Source: Arthrobacter sp. PAMC 25486 (GTDB lineage: Bacteria > Actinomycetota > Actinomycetes > Actinomycetales > Micrococcaceae). Taken from it: 64,000 nt of DNA. The notes beneath the pieces were generated by a model. It ran no database searches and was not told the origin of the DNA. It was given only the letters and a program-made list of their open reading frames with translations. The translations under genes were made by a program, and so were the position numbers. Numbering within the stretch: position 1 is the first letter of the stretch; each line of letters begins with the position of its first letter. The stretch lies in contig NZ_CP007595.1 in the NCBI RefSeq assembly GCF_000785535.1, positions 3,246,439-3,310,438 on the forward strand, in the 5' to 3' direction. Of this stretch, positions 46,011 to 53,610 are shown piece after piece.

Positions 46011-46847
46011 TCACACCGAACCATGCGGAGCCGTGCCGAGATGTGAAAATCCTTGCTCGAAGGCGGAACGCAGCATCCATTCCGGCCAAGGAAGGTCGGC
46101 AGCGTGCGATGCTTCTTCGATGCTGTGCCCCGCCGCACGGGAGCCTCGAATCGCGTCGGCAACGCCATGCAGGGCAGATGTCTGCCGCATGGCGAACGCC
46201 CGGTCAACCACTTGACCATGTCCCGGAACAATGAGGTCGCCTGGCCGCAGCCCAAGAAGAACTTCGTCCAAGGCAATTGGCCAGTCAAGCGGCCAGCTGC
46301 CTGACCCGAACATGGGAGGGCCTGACTCCTCAACCAGGTCCCCGAGCAGCCACACCCTGGCGTCCGGCACGACGACTGCCAGATCCGTGTCGGTGTGGCC
46401 CCGGGAAATTGGCATGCACGTGATGTCACGGCCGCTCGAGGTCAGTGTCATGGACTGGTCGATTAGGACGGTGGGAATGGTCAGCAGAACCTTTTCCCAT
46501 TGCTTGTCGGGTTCGCAAGCCGGGTCGGCCTGCCACGCTGCCAGGCGTGGACCCTCGAAATCGGCGTAATGGGAGGGTATCCGGTGGTGTCCAAAGATCG
46601 GCACCCCAAGGTTGGCAAAAACGGAATTGCCGAAACTGTGATCGTAATGCGCATGGGTGTTGATGACGGCAACGACCGGCATATTGAATCTCTGCGCCAC
46701 ATCATCCATGAGCTCCTGTGCCTCTGCCGGTGAACCTTGAGTATCGACTATGGTCACCCCGTTCGGCCCGACGATGGCCGCAACGTTGAGGTCTCCTGCT
46801 TCATACCGCTTCACAAAGACGCCGGCGCCCAGGTCTGTCCATGACAT
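46011..46847 (-). CDS. MBL-fold metallo-hydrolase
   Basis: Metallo-beta-lactamase-fold hydrolase of 278 residues. Metal motif THAHYDHS (HxHxDH) near residue 60, further ligands in ISRGHTDTDLAVVVPD and VWLLGDLVEES, and VPGHG near residue 215. The start ATG 46847 is preceded on the minus strand by TAGTAT and 7 nt, a leaderless promoter, so the longer open frame upstream is rejected. Substrate undefined: the family includes quinolone-degrading, glyoxalase II-like and lactonase enzymes. Confidence 0.85.
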   Translation of the reverse strand: MSWTDLGAGVFVKRYEAGDLNVAAIVGPNGVTIVDTQGSPAEAQELMDDVAQRFNMPVVAVINTHAHYDHSFGNSVFANLGVPIFGHHRIPSHYADFEGPRLAAWQADPACEPDKQWEKVLLTIPTVLIDQSMTLTSSGRDITCMPISRGHTDTDLAVVVPDARVWLLGDLVEESGPPMFGSGSWPLDWPIALDEVLLGLRPGDLIVPGHGQVVDRAFAMRQTSALHGVADAIRGSRAAGHSIEEASHAADLPWPEWMLRSAFEQGFSHLGTAPHGSV

Positions 46848-46860
46848 GTTCTTGATACTA
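46848..46860 (-). promoter_or_regulatory. Leaderless-type promoter of the MBL hydrolase
   Basis: Minus-strand TAGTAT (46860-46855) lies 7 nt before the ATG at 46847, with no ribosome site between. Confidence 0.5.
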
Positions 46861-46932
46861 CTTCGGCCGGGTTGGACATGTCCTTGGCGGCAGAGACTTG
46901 TTGCCGGGTCAGCAAGGTGAACCCAACCAAGC

Positions 46933-46962
46933 ACGACGACGGGGCTTTTGTACCGCCGTCGT
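46933..46962. repeat. GCCGTCGT-family inverted repeat between MBL and DHFR-like genes
   Basis: ACGACGACGG (46933-46942) and CCGCCGTCGT (46953-46962), one mismatch, 10-nt loop. Here it lies between divergent genes, upstream of both, so it is not simply a terminator. Confidence 0.6.
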
Positions 46963-47058
46963 CCTTGCTGCCGCGCTGTGACTCCCAGCGTTCCTTTGGC
47001 ATCTGACCGGAAGCAGTCTGATGCCAGGACTCCACCACAATTTCGAGGGAACGCCGCC

Positions 47059-47448
47059 ATGGCTGCTCGAATTGACCTGAGCATCTCGCTGGATGGTTTT
47101 GTCACGACGACCGACGCGACTTCGAAGAGTCCATTTGGGCTGGATTGGGGCCGCCTGGTTGAGGCTTACACGACCACCTTCAGGTCCGTCAATGCCAGCC
47201 CGGAAGAAGCTCTTGCACTGTCGCGCCAGGCGGCGGGTGGCAAGGACATCCGTGTTGGCGGCGGCCCCACCACTGCGCGCGACTTCCTCAGCGCCAGGCT
47301 GGTCGACCAGCTGCACGTTGGGGTCCCCCCGATCCTGCTCGGTCGAGGGATGCGGCTCTGGGACGATCTTCGCGGGTTGGAAAACGGCTGCACCGTCACA
47401 CGTGAGACCGCCGAAAGCGGCACCATTCACCTCAGCTATCGCCGCTAG
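47059..47448 (+). pseudogene. Dihydrofolate-reductase-like (RibD C-terminal) gene with internal deletion
   Basis: Frame of 129 residues starting ATG 47059 behind GAGGGAACG. The N-terminus (ARIDLSISLDGFVTT, FGLDWGRLVEAYTTTF) and C-terminus (GGKDIRVGGGPTTARDFL, DQLHVGVPPILLGRGMRLWD) match the RibD C-terminal/DHFR-like family, but they are joined directly at about residue 45. The family is usually about 190-200 residues and the missing 60-75 include much of the substrate pocket. The deletion is in frame, so a shortened protein could be made, but it is unlikely to be active. Confidence 0.7.
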
Positions 47449-47577
47449 TACGGGAACCCGGTGATTCGGCCGGACCACTGATTGAGCGGGCCCAGGCGCA
47501 ATCGTTTGAGTGGAAACACGCGCCCGGTCTGCTCGAGTTGCCGGATTGATGCGGCGCCGGAACATGGCACCGGCATG

Positions 47578-47589
47578 TAGCTTTTAACC
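47578..47589 (+). promoter_or_regulatory. Leaderless-type promoter retained by the VOC pseudogene
   Basis: TAGCTT at 47578-47583, then 6 nt, then ATG 47590. Confidence 0.4.
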
Positions 47590-47970
47590 ATGACTAAACG
47601 CGTCGGACAACTTGCCTCCATCTCACTTGACTGCCCGGATACGGACCTGCTGGCAGCCTTCTACTCCCGGCTTCTGGGGCTCACGGAGGCCTTCGCCACC
47701 CCGGACTGAGGAGTCATCGCATTGGCGGGGGCCGGGCCGATGCTCACCCTGATGCGCGTCGAGCACTTCGTCCCTCCTGCCTGGCCGGAAGGCCCCCAAC
47801 AGCAGCAACTCCACCTCGATATCGCAGTGGAGGAACTGGACCCGGCAACCGAAGCCGCCTTGGCCATGGGCGCCACTGCCGCCGAATTGCAGCCAGCCCC
47901 TGGCCAATGGAGGGTGCTGCTGGACCCGGCCGGACACCCGTTCTGCCTCACGGCCGTCCGCCCGGACTGA
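47590..47970 (+). pseudogene. VOC/glyoxalase-family gene with an in-frame TGA at codon 40
   Basis: The frame from ATG 47590 encodes a VOC-superfamily start (GQLASISLDCPDTDLLAAFY, RLLGLTEAFATPD), meets TGA at 47707-47709, then continues in the same frame as a normal VOC second half (GVIALAGAGPMLTLM, LHLDIAVEELDP, VLLDPAGHPFCLTAVRPD). A glycine codon is expected at the TGA, so a single G-to-T change explains it. Readthrough or selenocysteine is not supported: no insertion element was noticed and the family does not use one. Confidence 0.8.
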
Positions 47971-48023
47971 GGATCCCCCACCTGTGACGTTGCCATAAAC
48001 CGACGCCGGACCCGACCGCCTGG

Positions 48024-48056
48024 CCGGTGTGCCGCCGTCGTGCTTGTCCTTGAAAG
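48024..48056. repeat. 33-bp direct repeat, copy 2
   Basis: Identical over 33 bp to 43688-43720 and in the same orientation, 4.3 kb apart. Confidence 0.9.
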
Positions 48057-48165
48057 CCGCCACAACCGGGGCCGCCGCGGTAACGCGTCGACCAAGACAA
48101 GAATGGATCAGGGGACACACCTCGTGCGTCCACGAGTGGTGGATGGTGTGGGGCAGGATGGTGCG

Positions 48166-48753
48166 GTGACCACCCATGGCGAGCAACTCTTTCTGGCCCA
48201 TATCCAAAAGAACCCGATCAACAGGCAAATACTGCAACTGGCGCCGCTTCTGGGCGTCTCGGACTGGTGGTTGACCGCCGGGGCACTGTTCCAGACTGTT
48301 TGGAACGTGTTGGACGGCAGGGATCCACAAGCGGGCATCAGGGACTATGACCTGTTCTATTTTGATGACGACACCTCTTATGAGGCGGAAAACGCGGTCA
48401 TCGTCCGGGCGAGGGAACTGTTCAAGGACTTGGACGCCGACGTCGAAGTCCGCAATGAGGCCCGTGTGCATCTTTGGTATGAGGAGCACTTCGGCGTACC
48501 TGCTGCGCCCTTCACCGACACCGCTGATGCTGTAGATCATTTCGCCGCCAAGACCTGCTGCTTCGCCGTCACCTCAGACGGGCTGGGCAACCTCACAAGC
48601 TACGCACCGCACGGCTACGAGGAGCTGTTTGCGCGGAGGGTGGTGCCGAATCCGGTGCTGGCACCCCGGGAGGTTTACGAGATGAAGACCAAACGATGGA
48701 GTGCGGAATGGCCGTCGTTGTCGGTGCAACCTTGGCCCACGGACGTGCCCTGA
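48166..48753 (+). CDS. Nucleotidyltransferase family protein (DUF925-type)
   Basis: Protein of 195 residues with a minimal nucleotidyltransferase fold: helix LAHIQKNPINRQILQLAPLL, then WWLTAGALFQTVWNVLDG, the metal motif IRDYDLFYFDDD (acidic pair), DADVEVRNEARVHLWYEEHF and a C-terminal KTKRWSAEWPSL. GTG 48166 with AGGA 7 nt before is preferred; ATG 48103 upstream has no ribosome site and would add residues unlike the family. Members transfer nucleotides to unknown acceptors. It stands alone. Confidence 0.82.
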   Translation: MTTHGEQLFLAHIQKNPINRQILQLAPLLGVSDWWLTAGALFQTVWNVLDGRDPQAGIRDYDLFYFDDDTSYEAENAVIVRARELFKDLDADVEVRNEARVHLWYEEHFGVPAAPFTDTADAVDHFAAKTCCFAVTSDGLGNLTSYAPHGYEELFARRVVPNPVLAPREVYEMKTKRWSAEWPSLSVQPWPTDVP

Positions 48754-48884
48754 CGGCAATGCCGCCAGGGAAATCTTCAGGAATACCGCCACAGATTGGC
48801 ACGGCGAAACCCTGTTGGTGGCCACTAGTTCCTCGGTAGAGTGACAGGCATCAGCCCCAACCGGCCCACGGCAGGAGAAGTGAC

Positions 48885-49250
48885 ATGACACAGTACCTGA
48901 TCTCGGTAGGCCACGACACGGCCGAGGCACCCACCACGGAGACCATGGATCCGGCCGTGATCCAGCCGATACTGGACGCGGTCGATGCCTTCAACGACAG
49001 ACTCCGTACAGCGGGCGCTTGGGTCTTCGCGGGAGGCTTGAACCCCATCCAGACGGCCACCACGGTCGACAACACCGGTGCCACGCCGGTCGTGACCGAC
49101 GGACCATATGCCCCGTCCACGGAATATCTCGGCGGGTTTTGGGTCATCGAGGTCGCCGACCTCAACGCCGCATTGGAGTGGGTCAAGGACGCCTCCAAGG
49201 CGTGCGCGGGACGGGTAGAGGTTCGCGCTTTCCAGGACGAACCCGGCTAA
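48885..49250 (+). CDS. YciI/DGPF-family protein
   Basis: Small ferredoxin-like-fold protein of 121 residues. The signature TDGPYAPSTEYLGGFWVIEV is the DGPF element of YCII-related proteins, and the start MTQYLISVGHD and the helix LDAVDAFNDRL fit. ATG 48885 follows GGCAGGAGAAG. In actinobacteria these proteins often sit beside ECF sigma factors; none is present here. Biochemical role unknown. Confidence 0.85.
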   Translation: MTQYLISVGHDTAEAPTTETMDPAVIQPILDAVDAFNDRLRTAGAWVFAGGLNPIQTATTVDNTGATPVVTDGPYAPSTEYLGGFWVIEVADLNAALEWVKDASKACAGRVEVRAFQDEPG

Positions 49251-49308
49251 ACGGAAACCCGTCCGGAAGCCTGTGTGAGGCGTCGCCAGGGGTTGCCCTG
49301 GTCTGGCA

Positions 49309-49614
49309 TTACGAGTTGGGCAGGAGCCGGGTACGCCCGTGCTTCAGGGCGACTGTGGGCCTGTCGACTGCTTGAGCCGATGCCGACGTTCCGACGTCGG
49401 AGAACGAACCCCACCCGCCGTACAGTGTGAGGGCCGTTGCGGCCGCTTCCCGGAGACCGCACCTGTCCGTGACATCAATGAATAACTCAGAAAACCATTC
49501 CGCGGCGTGGTTCCGCTGCACGTCGTGCTCTGATTTGGCAACGGCGCGGACTTCCGCAATTGCTGCGACGATTTCTTCCCGGACAGCTTCACCGGTGGGT
49601 CTCTTGCTGATCAT
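49309..49614 (-). CDS. Conserved-looking hypothetical protein (101 aa)
   Basis: Protein of 101 residues: MISKRPTGEAVREEIVAAIA, then a helical middle (AEWFSELFIDVTDRCGLREA) and ALTLYGGWGSFSDVGTS, ending KHGRTRLLPNS. Composition and periodicity look like a real cytoplasmic protein, and the opposite frames do not. Two cysteine-free helices and a Gly/Trp loop are visible. I do not recognise the family. The start ATG 49614 has only a weak AGG upstream. Confidence 0.55.
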   Translation of the reverse strand: MISKRPTGEAVREEIVAAIAEVRAVAKSEHDVQRNHAAEWFSELFIDVTDRCGLREAAATALTLYGGWGSFSDVGTSASAQAVDRPTVALKHGRTRLLPNS

Positions 49615-49689
49615 GATTCAAGCCTGCGGACATCACCTTCGGGTGCACAGCCGCTGCCCCTGCATCACGGACAGCTGGGTTGCCGGGCG

Positions 49690-49701
49690 TAAGGTGGCTC
49701 C
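49690..49701 (+). promoter_or_regulatory. Leaderless-type promoter of the Imm-5-like gene
   Basis: TAAGGT at 49690-49695, 6 nt, then ATG 49702. Confidence 0.5.
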
Positions 49702-50217
49702 ATGATCCTTCCCGCAGTTCGTGACCCGCGGCTTGTGAGTATTCAACGGGGTGGGACGCTCACCGAAACCGACCACAGGCTTCTGGCAGTGTGGGCGGCC
49801 AGCTGCGCCGAACACGTGCTGCCCCTGTTTGAAGAATCTCATGGCGCGGACACTCGTCCCCGGGACGCGATCGAAGCGGCGCGGGCGTGGTCTCGCGGCC
49901 AGGCGACGATGATGGCGACGCGGGCGATGGGTGGTCACGCCATGGGTGCCGCTCGGCCCTTGCGCGGTGGCGCACGCTTTGCGGCGTACGCGGCCGGCCA
50001 GGCGGCCTGCGTTGCCCACGTTCCTGAACACGACCTCGGTGCCGCTGCCTACGCCATCAAGGCGGTTCAGGCCGCGGCACCCCGGGGCAAGGAAAATGAG
50101 GCAGGCCGGGCAGAGCGCAACTGGCAGCGCAGGCAGATTCCCCGCAGTCTTTGCGACCTCGTCCTCGAAGACCAAGCCCGCCGCAACGACATTTGCTGGT
50201 CTGTGTTCAGTGATTGA
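49702..50217 (+). CDS. Imm-5-like putative immunity protein
   Basis: Alpha-helical protein of 171 residues. The start DPRLVSIQRGGTLTETDHRL, the middle AARPLRGGARFAAYAAGQAA with VAHVPEHDLGAAAYAIKAVQ, and the end LEDQARRNDICWSVF match the family annotated as Imm-5-like putative immunity proteins. Alanine-rich helices suggest a compact bundle. No toxin or polymorphic-toxin secretion gene is nearby, so it is either an orphan immunity gene or a protein whose family name misleads. Confidence 0.7.
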   Translation: MILPAVRDPRLVSIQRGGTLTETDHRLLAVWAASCAEHVLPLFEESHGADTRPRDAIEAARAWSRGQATMMATRAMGGHAMGAARPLRGGARFAAYAAGQAACVAHVPEHDLGAAAYAIKAVQAAAPRGKENEAGRAERNWQRRQIPRSLCDLVLEDQARRNDICWSVFSD

Positions 50218-50259
50218 CGCATGGGCCCGCTCACGGTGGCCGGCACGCATGCCCTATCT

Positions 50260-50649
50260 TCAGGCGGTGAGGGGTGTGAGCACTTCAATCCGATTGCCGA
50301 AGGGATCACGGCAATGGAACCGCTCGTAACCTTCAAAGGTGTACCTTTCTACCCATGACTGTTCCAGGCCCGCCGACTGAATTCTGTCTGCGAGGCCCTC
50401 CAATTCTGCCGTGGAGGCCACCACAAACCCGGGGTGGGTCTTTTGGGCCGGACTGAACCCGGAGTCGACGCCCACGTGGATTTCCGCCACGACGGACGCG
50501 CCCTCGAATGACCGGAACCAACAGCCGCCGCGGCCGGCCAGCGATGGCGGTTTCTGAACCTCTGTCAGCCCCAGAACCTGGCCGTAGAACAACCGGGCCT
50601 GGTCTTCCCCGCCTTTGGGAATCGAAACTTGAACGTGATGCAATCTCAT
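50260..50649 (-). CDS. VOC-superfamily protein
   Basis: Glyoxalase/bleomycin-resistance-type protein of 129 residues: RLHHVQVSIPKGGEDQARLF, LGLTEVQKPPSLAGRGGCWF, VVAEIHVGVDSGFSP and FHCRDPFGNRIEVLTPL. The histidine in HHVQVS, the histidine in EIHVG and the final glutamate (RIEVL) occupy the usual metal-ligand places. ATG 50649 is preceded on the minus strand by AGGAGAACC, which decides the start over the longer frame. Substrate unknown. Confidence 0.85.
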   Translation of the reverse strand: MRLHHVQVSIPKGGEDQARLFYGQVLGLTEVQKPPSLAGRGGCWFRSFEGASVVAEIHVGVDSGFSPAQKTHPGFVVASTAELEGLADRIQSAGLEQSWVERYTFEGYERFHCRDPFGNRIEVLTPLTA

Positions 50650-50996
50650 GGGTTCTCCTGCCTTTTCGATTTGTTTCGACTCTACAACCACCCCGATTGG
50701 GCCCGCTGTTCATGGTGACCGACCCGGCGTTGTGCTTCGTCCACCCGGCGGCCAACCAGCATGCATATCCCCGCGAACCCGGATGCCCAGCGGACAAGAA
50801 TTTATCGCCATCGAGCTACTCGGACGTGGGAGGTCGGGCGTGGCGGAAGGGTCCCATGCCGACGAGGCCCCCGACGAACGTGGCCTGGCCTACCCTGCCG
50901 AACCACATGAGCTGCGGCTGGACGACGGGCGCTGGCTCGGTCACGAGTGGTTCCGGTGGGGTACCCGGGCGGTCACTTCCTCGCTAGGCTTTGGTC
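50650..50996. other. About 350 bp without a supported gene
   Basis: A 75-codon frame starting at 50783 exists but has no ribosome site, no recognisable fold and runs into the next gene. The region presumably holds the VOC promoter (minus) and the leaderless promoter TAGGCT at 50985-50990 (plus), 6 nt before ATG 50997. Confidence 0.4.
50985..50996 (+). promoter_or_regulatory. Leaderless-type promoter of the double-VOC gene
   Basis: TAGGCT (50985-50990), 6 nt, ATG 50997, no ribosome site; it decides the start against the in-frame TTG at 50991. Confidence 0.5.
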
Positions 50997-51839
50997 ATGG
51001 ACGGCAATGAAAAGATGCAACGGATCTACCCGCAAGGCGTGCCCTGTTGGATTGACACCGAGCAGCCGGACGTCGACGCGGCAGCCGCGTTTTACGGCGG
51101 AATGTTCGGCTGGACATTCGAGAACGCCATGCCGCCGCAAGCACCCGGCCGCTACCTGATTGCCAAGCTCAACGGCCAGGACGTCGGCGGGATCGCCAGC
51201 ACCGACAACGGCGCCGGGGCGTGGAACACCTACATTGCCGTCGACGACGCCGATGCTTCCGTGCCGCGGCTCGTGTCTGCCGGTGCCACGGTTCAATCGG
51301 CTCCCGCCGATGCGGGAGAGGGTGGCCGGGGTGCGGTGTTGACCGATCCTGAAGGGGGGGAGTTCCGCATCTGGCAGGCCAGGCGCCGCCCGGGGTCGCA
51401 GGTGGCCAACGTGCCCGGTTCCTGGAATTTCAGCGACCTCCACACCTTCGACCCCGGCGCGGCGACGGCGTTCTATGGCGGCGCCTTCGGCTGGCAGGTC
51501 GATGACCTTGGCTTCGGGCTGCTGATCCGCAGGCCCGGCTATGGAGACCATCTTGAGGCGACCATTGATCCCGGCATCAGGGCGCGGCAGGCGAATGTTG
51601 CCACACCCTCCGGTTTCGAGGATGCGATTGCGTGGATTGTTGACGCGGCCCCCGCCGAACCGGCGCGCTGGCACGTTTCGTTCACAGTGCAGGACCGGGA
51701 CCGGGCGGTGGCTGCCGCCGAGCGGCTCGGCGCCAGCATCCTCAGCCAGAGCGACGACTATTGGACCCGCACGGCACTGATCCGGGACCCCCAAGGTGCC
51801 GAGTTCACCGCCAGCCAGTTCATGCCCCCGTCTGGCTGA
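50997..51839 (+). CDS. Two-domain VOC-family protein
   Basis: Protein of 280 residues with two VOC modules in tandem: the first at about 10-130 (GVPCWIDTEQPDVDAAAAFY, GMFGWTFENAMPP, GAVLTDPEGGEFRIWQARR), the second at about 140-280 (SWNFSDLHTFDPGAATAFYG, FGWQVDDLGFGL, LIRDPQGAEFTASQF). Tandem VOC proteins of this type are frequent in actinobacteria; the two halves form one pseudo-dimer. The metal-ligand pattern is incomplete, so it may bind rather than transform its ligand. Confidence 0.87.
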   Translation: MDGNEKMQRIYPQGVPCWIDTEQPDVDAAAAFYGGMFGWTFENAMPPQAPGRYLIAKLNGQDVGGIASTDNGAGAWNTYIAVDDADASVPRLVSAGATVQSAPADAGEGGRGAVLTDPEGGEFRIWQARRRPGSQVANVPGSWNFSDLHTFDPGAATAFYGGAFGWQVDDLGFGLLIRRPGYGDHLEATIDPGIRARQANVATPSGFEDAIAWIVDAAPAEPARWHVSFTVQDRDRAVAAAERLGASILSQSDDYWTRTALIRDPQGAEFTASQFMPPSG

Positions 51840-51869
51840 GGTGGGCCACGTCGACGACGCTAGGCCGGC

Positions 51870-52208
51870 TTAAACGTTTCGGGAGTCAACGCCGACCTTG
51901 ATCCAGTATGCGAGTTCCTCCTCGTCCTGAAGTCTGTGAAAGGGAACGGTGAGCCATCTCGTGCCCATCGGCCTGTCACTGCCCATGTTTGCCGGTTCGC
52001 CTCCCCGTCGAATGAGCTCGTTGTACGCTGCGGGATCTGTGTGCACGAGCAGGTCGCCGTTGCGACGGACGGCGACCGCCAGTCGTTCATCCACCATGAA
52101 CGACTGTCCGCCGAACATCCGCAATTCACGCACGTTCTGCCACGGGGCCATGAGTTCCAGGACCCTGCCGGCAAGGGCGTCGCGCGGGGTCGGTGCGTCG
52201 GTGGTCAC
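51870..52208 (-). CDS. TfoX/Sxy N-terminal-domain protein
   Basis: Protein of 112 residues with the TfoX N-terminal fold: NVRELRMFGGQSFMVDERLA, VAVRRNGDLLVHTDP and MGTRWLTVPFHRL. The C-terminal TfoX domain is absent, as in most actinobacterial members, so a competence role is not implied. Its start overlaps the stop of the NTF2-like gene by 4 bp; the two are co-transcribed on the minus strand. Confidence 0.85.
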   Translation of the reverse strand: MTTDAPTPRDALAGRVLELMAPWQNVRELRMFGGQSFMVDERLAVAVRRNGDLLVHTDPAAYNELIRRGGEPANMGSDRPMGTRWLTVPFHRLQDEEELAYWIKVGVDSRNV

Positions 52209-52591
52209 CGTCCGCCTTTGGCGATGTAGTCCTGGCCGTCGTTGTGGAGGTGGAGCGTGTCGATTACGCCGTCGAGGTACGTGAAAAATTCGGCGAACCG
52301 GACCATGCCGCCGGGCATCTCGGCGTCGTACAGGACAGCGGAGGCATTCCCGTCGTGAACCTCGCGGACCACGGTGAGGCTGCGGACGGTCGAGACAAAG
52401 CCGGCCACGCCGTGCAGGAAATCTTCAGTTGAATTCGGACGGTGGCCTGCCAGGGAGCCCGTGAAGTCGAGGTGCTCCGACAATAACGTGCGGAGCCCCT
52501 GTCCTTCACCGAACGAGGCAGCCCCCGCAGTGAGAAATTGGTAGTACGCCTGCAACACTTGCGGTGCTGACGTTGAGACGATGTTGCCCAT
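52205..52591 (-). CDS. NTF2-like/SnoaL-type protein
   Basis: Alpha-beta barrel protein of 128 residues. The first helix APQVLQAYYQFLTAGAASF, then LSEHLDFTGSLAGHRPNSTE with the invariant early loop, VREVHDGNASAVLYDAEMPG and VRFAEFFTYLDGVIDTLHLH fit the NTF2/SnoaL fold. ATG 52591 follows GGGAG. It heads a two-gene unit with the TfoX-like gene. Ligand unknown. Confidence 0.75.
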   Translation of the reverse strand: MGNIVSTSAPQVLQAYYQFLTAGAASFGEGQGLRTLLSEHLDFTGSLAGHRPNSTEDFLHGVAGFVSTVRSLTVVREVHDGNASAVLYDAEMPGGMVRFAEFFTYLDGVIDTLHLHNDGQDYIAKGGR

Positions 52592-52717
52592 GGGCCGCTC
52601 CCTTGATTACGGATACACACTGAATATGAAACGACCGCCACGTATTGTCAAGGCGTCTACGGGCCCTGCTTTCCGTGGGCAACCCGGGCGAGCTAGGGCT
52701 GCCGGAAACAGCCACAG

Positions 52718-52821
52718 CCGACGGCGGGCCTCACCACCTGGACGGGGACCCGCCGTCGGGCCTCACCACCTGGACGGGGACCCGCCGTCGGGCCTCACCA
52801 CCCGGACGGGGACCCGCCGTC
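52718..52821. repeat. Three tandem 32-bp repeats (52726-52757, 52758-52789, 52790-52821) at the 3' end of hpaI
   Basis: The unit (beginning GGGCCTCACCACCTGGACGG) is repeated three times with one T-to-C change in the third. Each unit carries CCCGCCGTCGG (at 52749, 52781, 52813), and a single complementary arm CCGACGGCGGG lies at 52718-52728. In the minus-strand hpa transcript three 5' arms thus face one 3' arm. The last unit overlaps the final codons of hpaI. Confidence 0.85.
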
Positions 52822-53610
52822 GGGCTTCCATTGCGGAATATAGGTGGCGGCCAGCCCCTCGCTGCCCCGGGCCAGCAGCGTGACGTCGGCGCCCACCAGG
52901 ACCAGGCCCGCGCCGGCATCCAGGTAATGCCGGGCCGCGCCCTCCGCGAACGCGTTGACGCCCACCGGTTTGCCCGCCGCCTTTGCCGCCGCAATGCAAT
53001 GATCGACGGCGGCCAGGACCGCAGGGTCTTCCTGCGCCCCCAGCAGGCCCATGGAGGCGGCGAGGTCGGCGGGGCCGAGGAAGATGGCGTCGACTCCGTC
53101 CACGGCCAAAATGTCCGCGACGTTTTCCACGGCCTGCGCCGACTCGATCTGCACCATCACGGTGATGGTCTCCGAAGCCCGCTCCACATAGTCCGGGATG
53201 CGGTTCCAGCGGGAGGACCGGGCCAGGGCCGCACCCACGCCGCGCACGCCCCGCGGCGGGTAGTGGGCGGCGGCCACCGCAGCCTCGGCGTCGGCAACGC
53301 TGTGGATCATGGGGACCATGAGCGACTGGACACCCAGGTCCAGGTACTGCTTGATGATGACGGGGTCGTTGACGGGCGGGCGCACCACGGCCATGACGGG
53401 GTAGCTGCGCACAGCCTGCAACTGGGCGAGGATGCTCTCGAGCCCGTTGGGGCCGTGCTCGCCGTCGAGCAGGACCACATCCAGGCCGGAACCGGCGCAA
53501 AGCTCGGCCATGAGCGCACTGCCCGAGGATACCCACATGCCCACGAGCGGGCGGGTGGCGGCGGCGAGCGCGTCCTTGAGCGACGGGTCGGGGGTCACGT
53601 GAAGTGGCAT
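52795..53610 (-). CDS. hpaI: HpaI-type aldolase (2,4-dihydroxyhept-2-ene-1,7-dioate aldolase)
   Basis: Class II HpcH/HpaI aldolase of 271 residues that splits the seven-carbon intermediate to pyruvate and succinic semialdehyde, the last step of homoprotocatechuate breakdown. Seen: VGMWVSSGSALMAELCAGSG, VVLLDGEHGPNGLES (catalytic His region), VMVQIESAQAVENV (metal Glu), AIFLGPADLAASMG (metal Asp) and VNAFAEGAARHYLDAGAGL. Start ATG 53610 lies inside the end of hpaH (16-bp overlap). The last codons (PDGGSPSGW) are encoded by the tandem repeat, so the C-terminus may have been rewritten by repeat expansion. Confidence 0.92.
   Translation of the reverse strand: MPLHVTPDPSLKDALAAATRPLVGMWVSSGSALMAELCAGSGLDVVLLDGEHGPNGLESILAQLQAVRSYPVMAVVRPPVNDPVIIKQYLDLGVQSLMVPMIHSVADAEAAVAAAHYPPRGVRGVGAALARSSRWNRIPDYVERASETITVMVQIESAQAVENVADILAVDGVDAIFLGPADLAASMGLLGAQEDPAVLAAVDHCIAAAKAAGKPVGVNAFAEGAARHYLDAGAGLVLVGADVTLLARGSEGLAATYIPQWKPDGGSPSGW

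Noticed and set aside
47707..47709. In-frame TGA of the VOC gene as selenocysteine or programmed readthrough
   Set aside because: The expected residue is glycine, one base change away; no insertion element was noticed and VOC enzymes are not known selenoproteins. Neighbouring genes are also decayed.
50783..51010. 75-codon frame before the double-VOC gene
   Set aside because: No ribosome site or leaderless box, no recognisable fold, and it overlaps the well-placed start at 50997.
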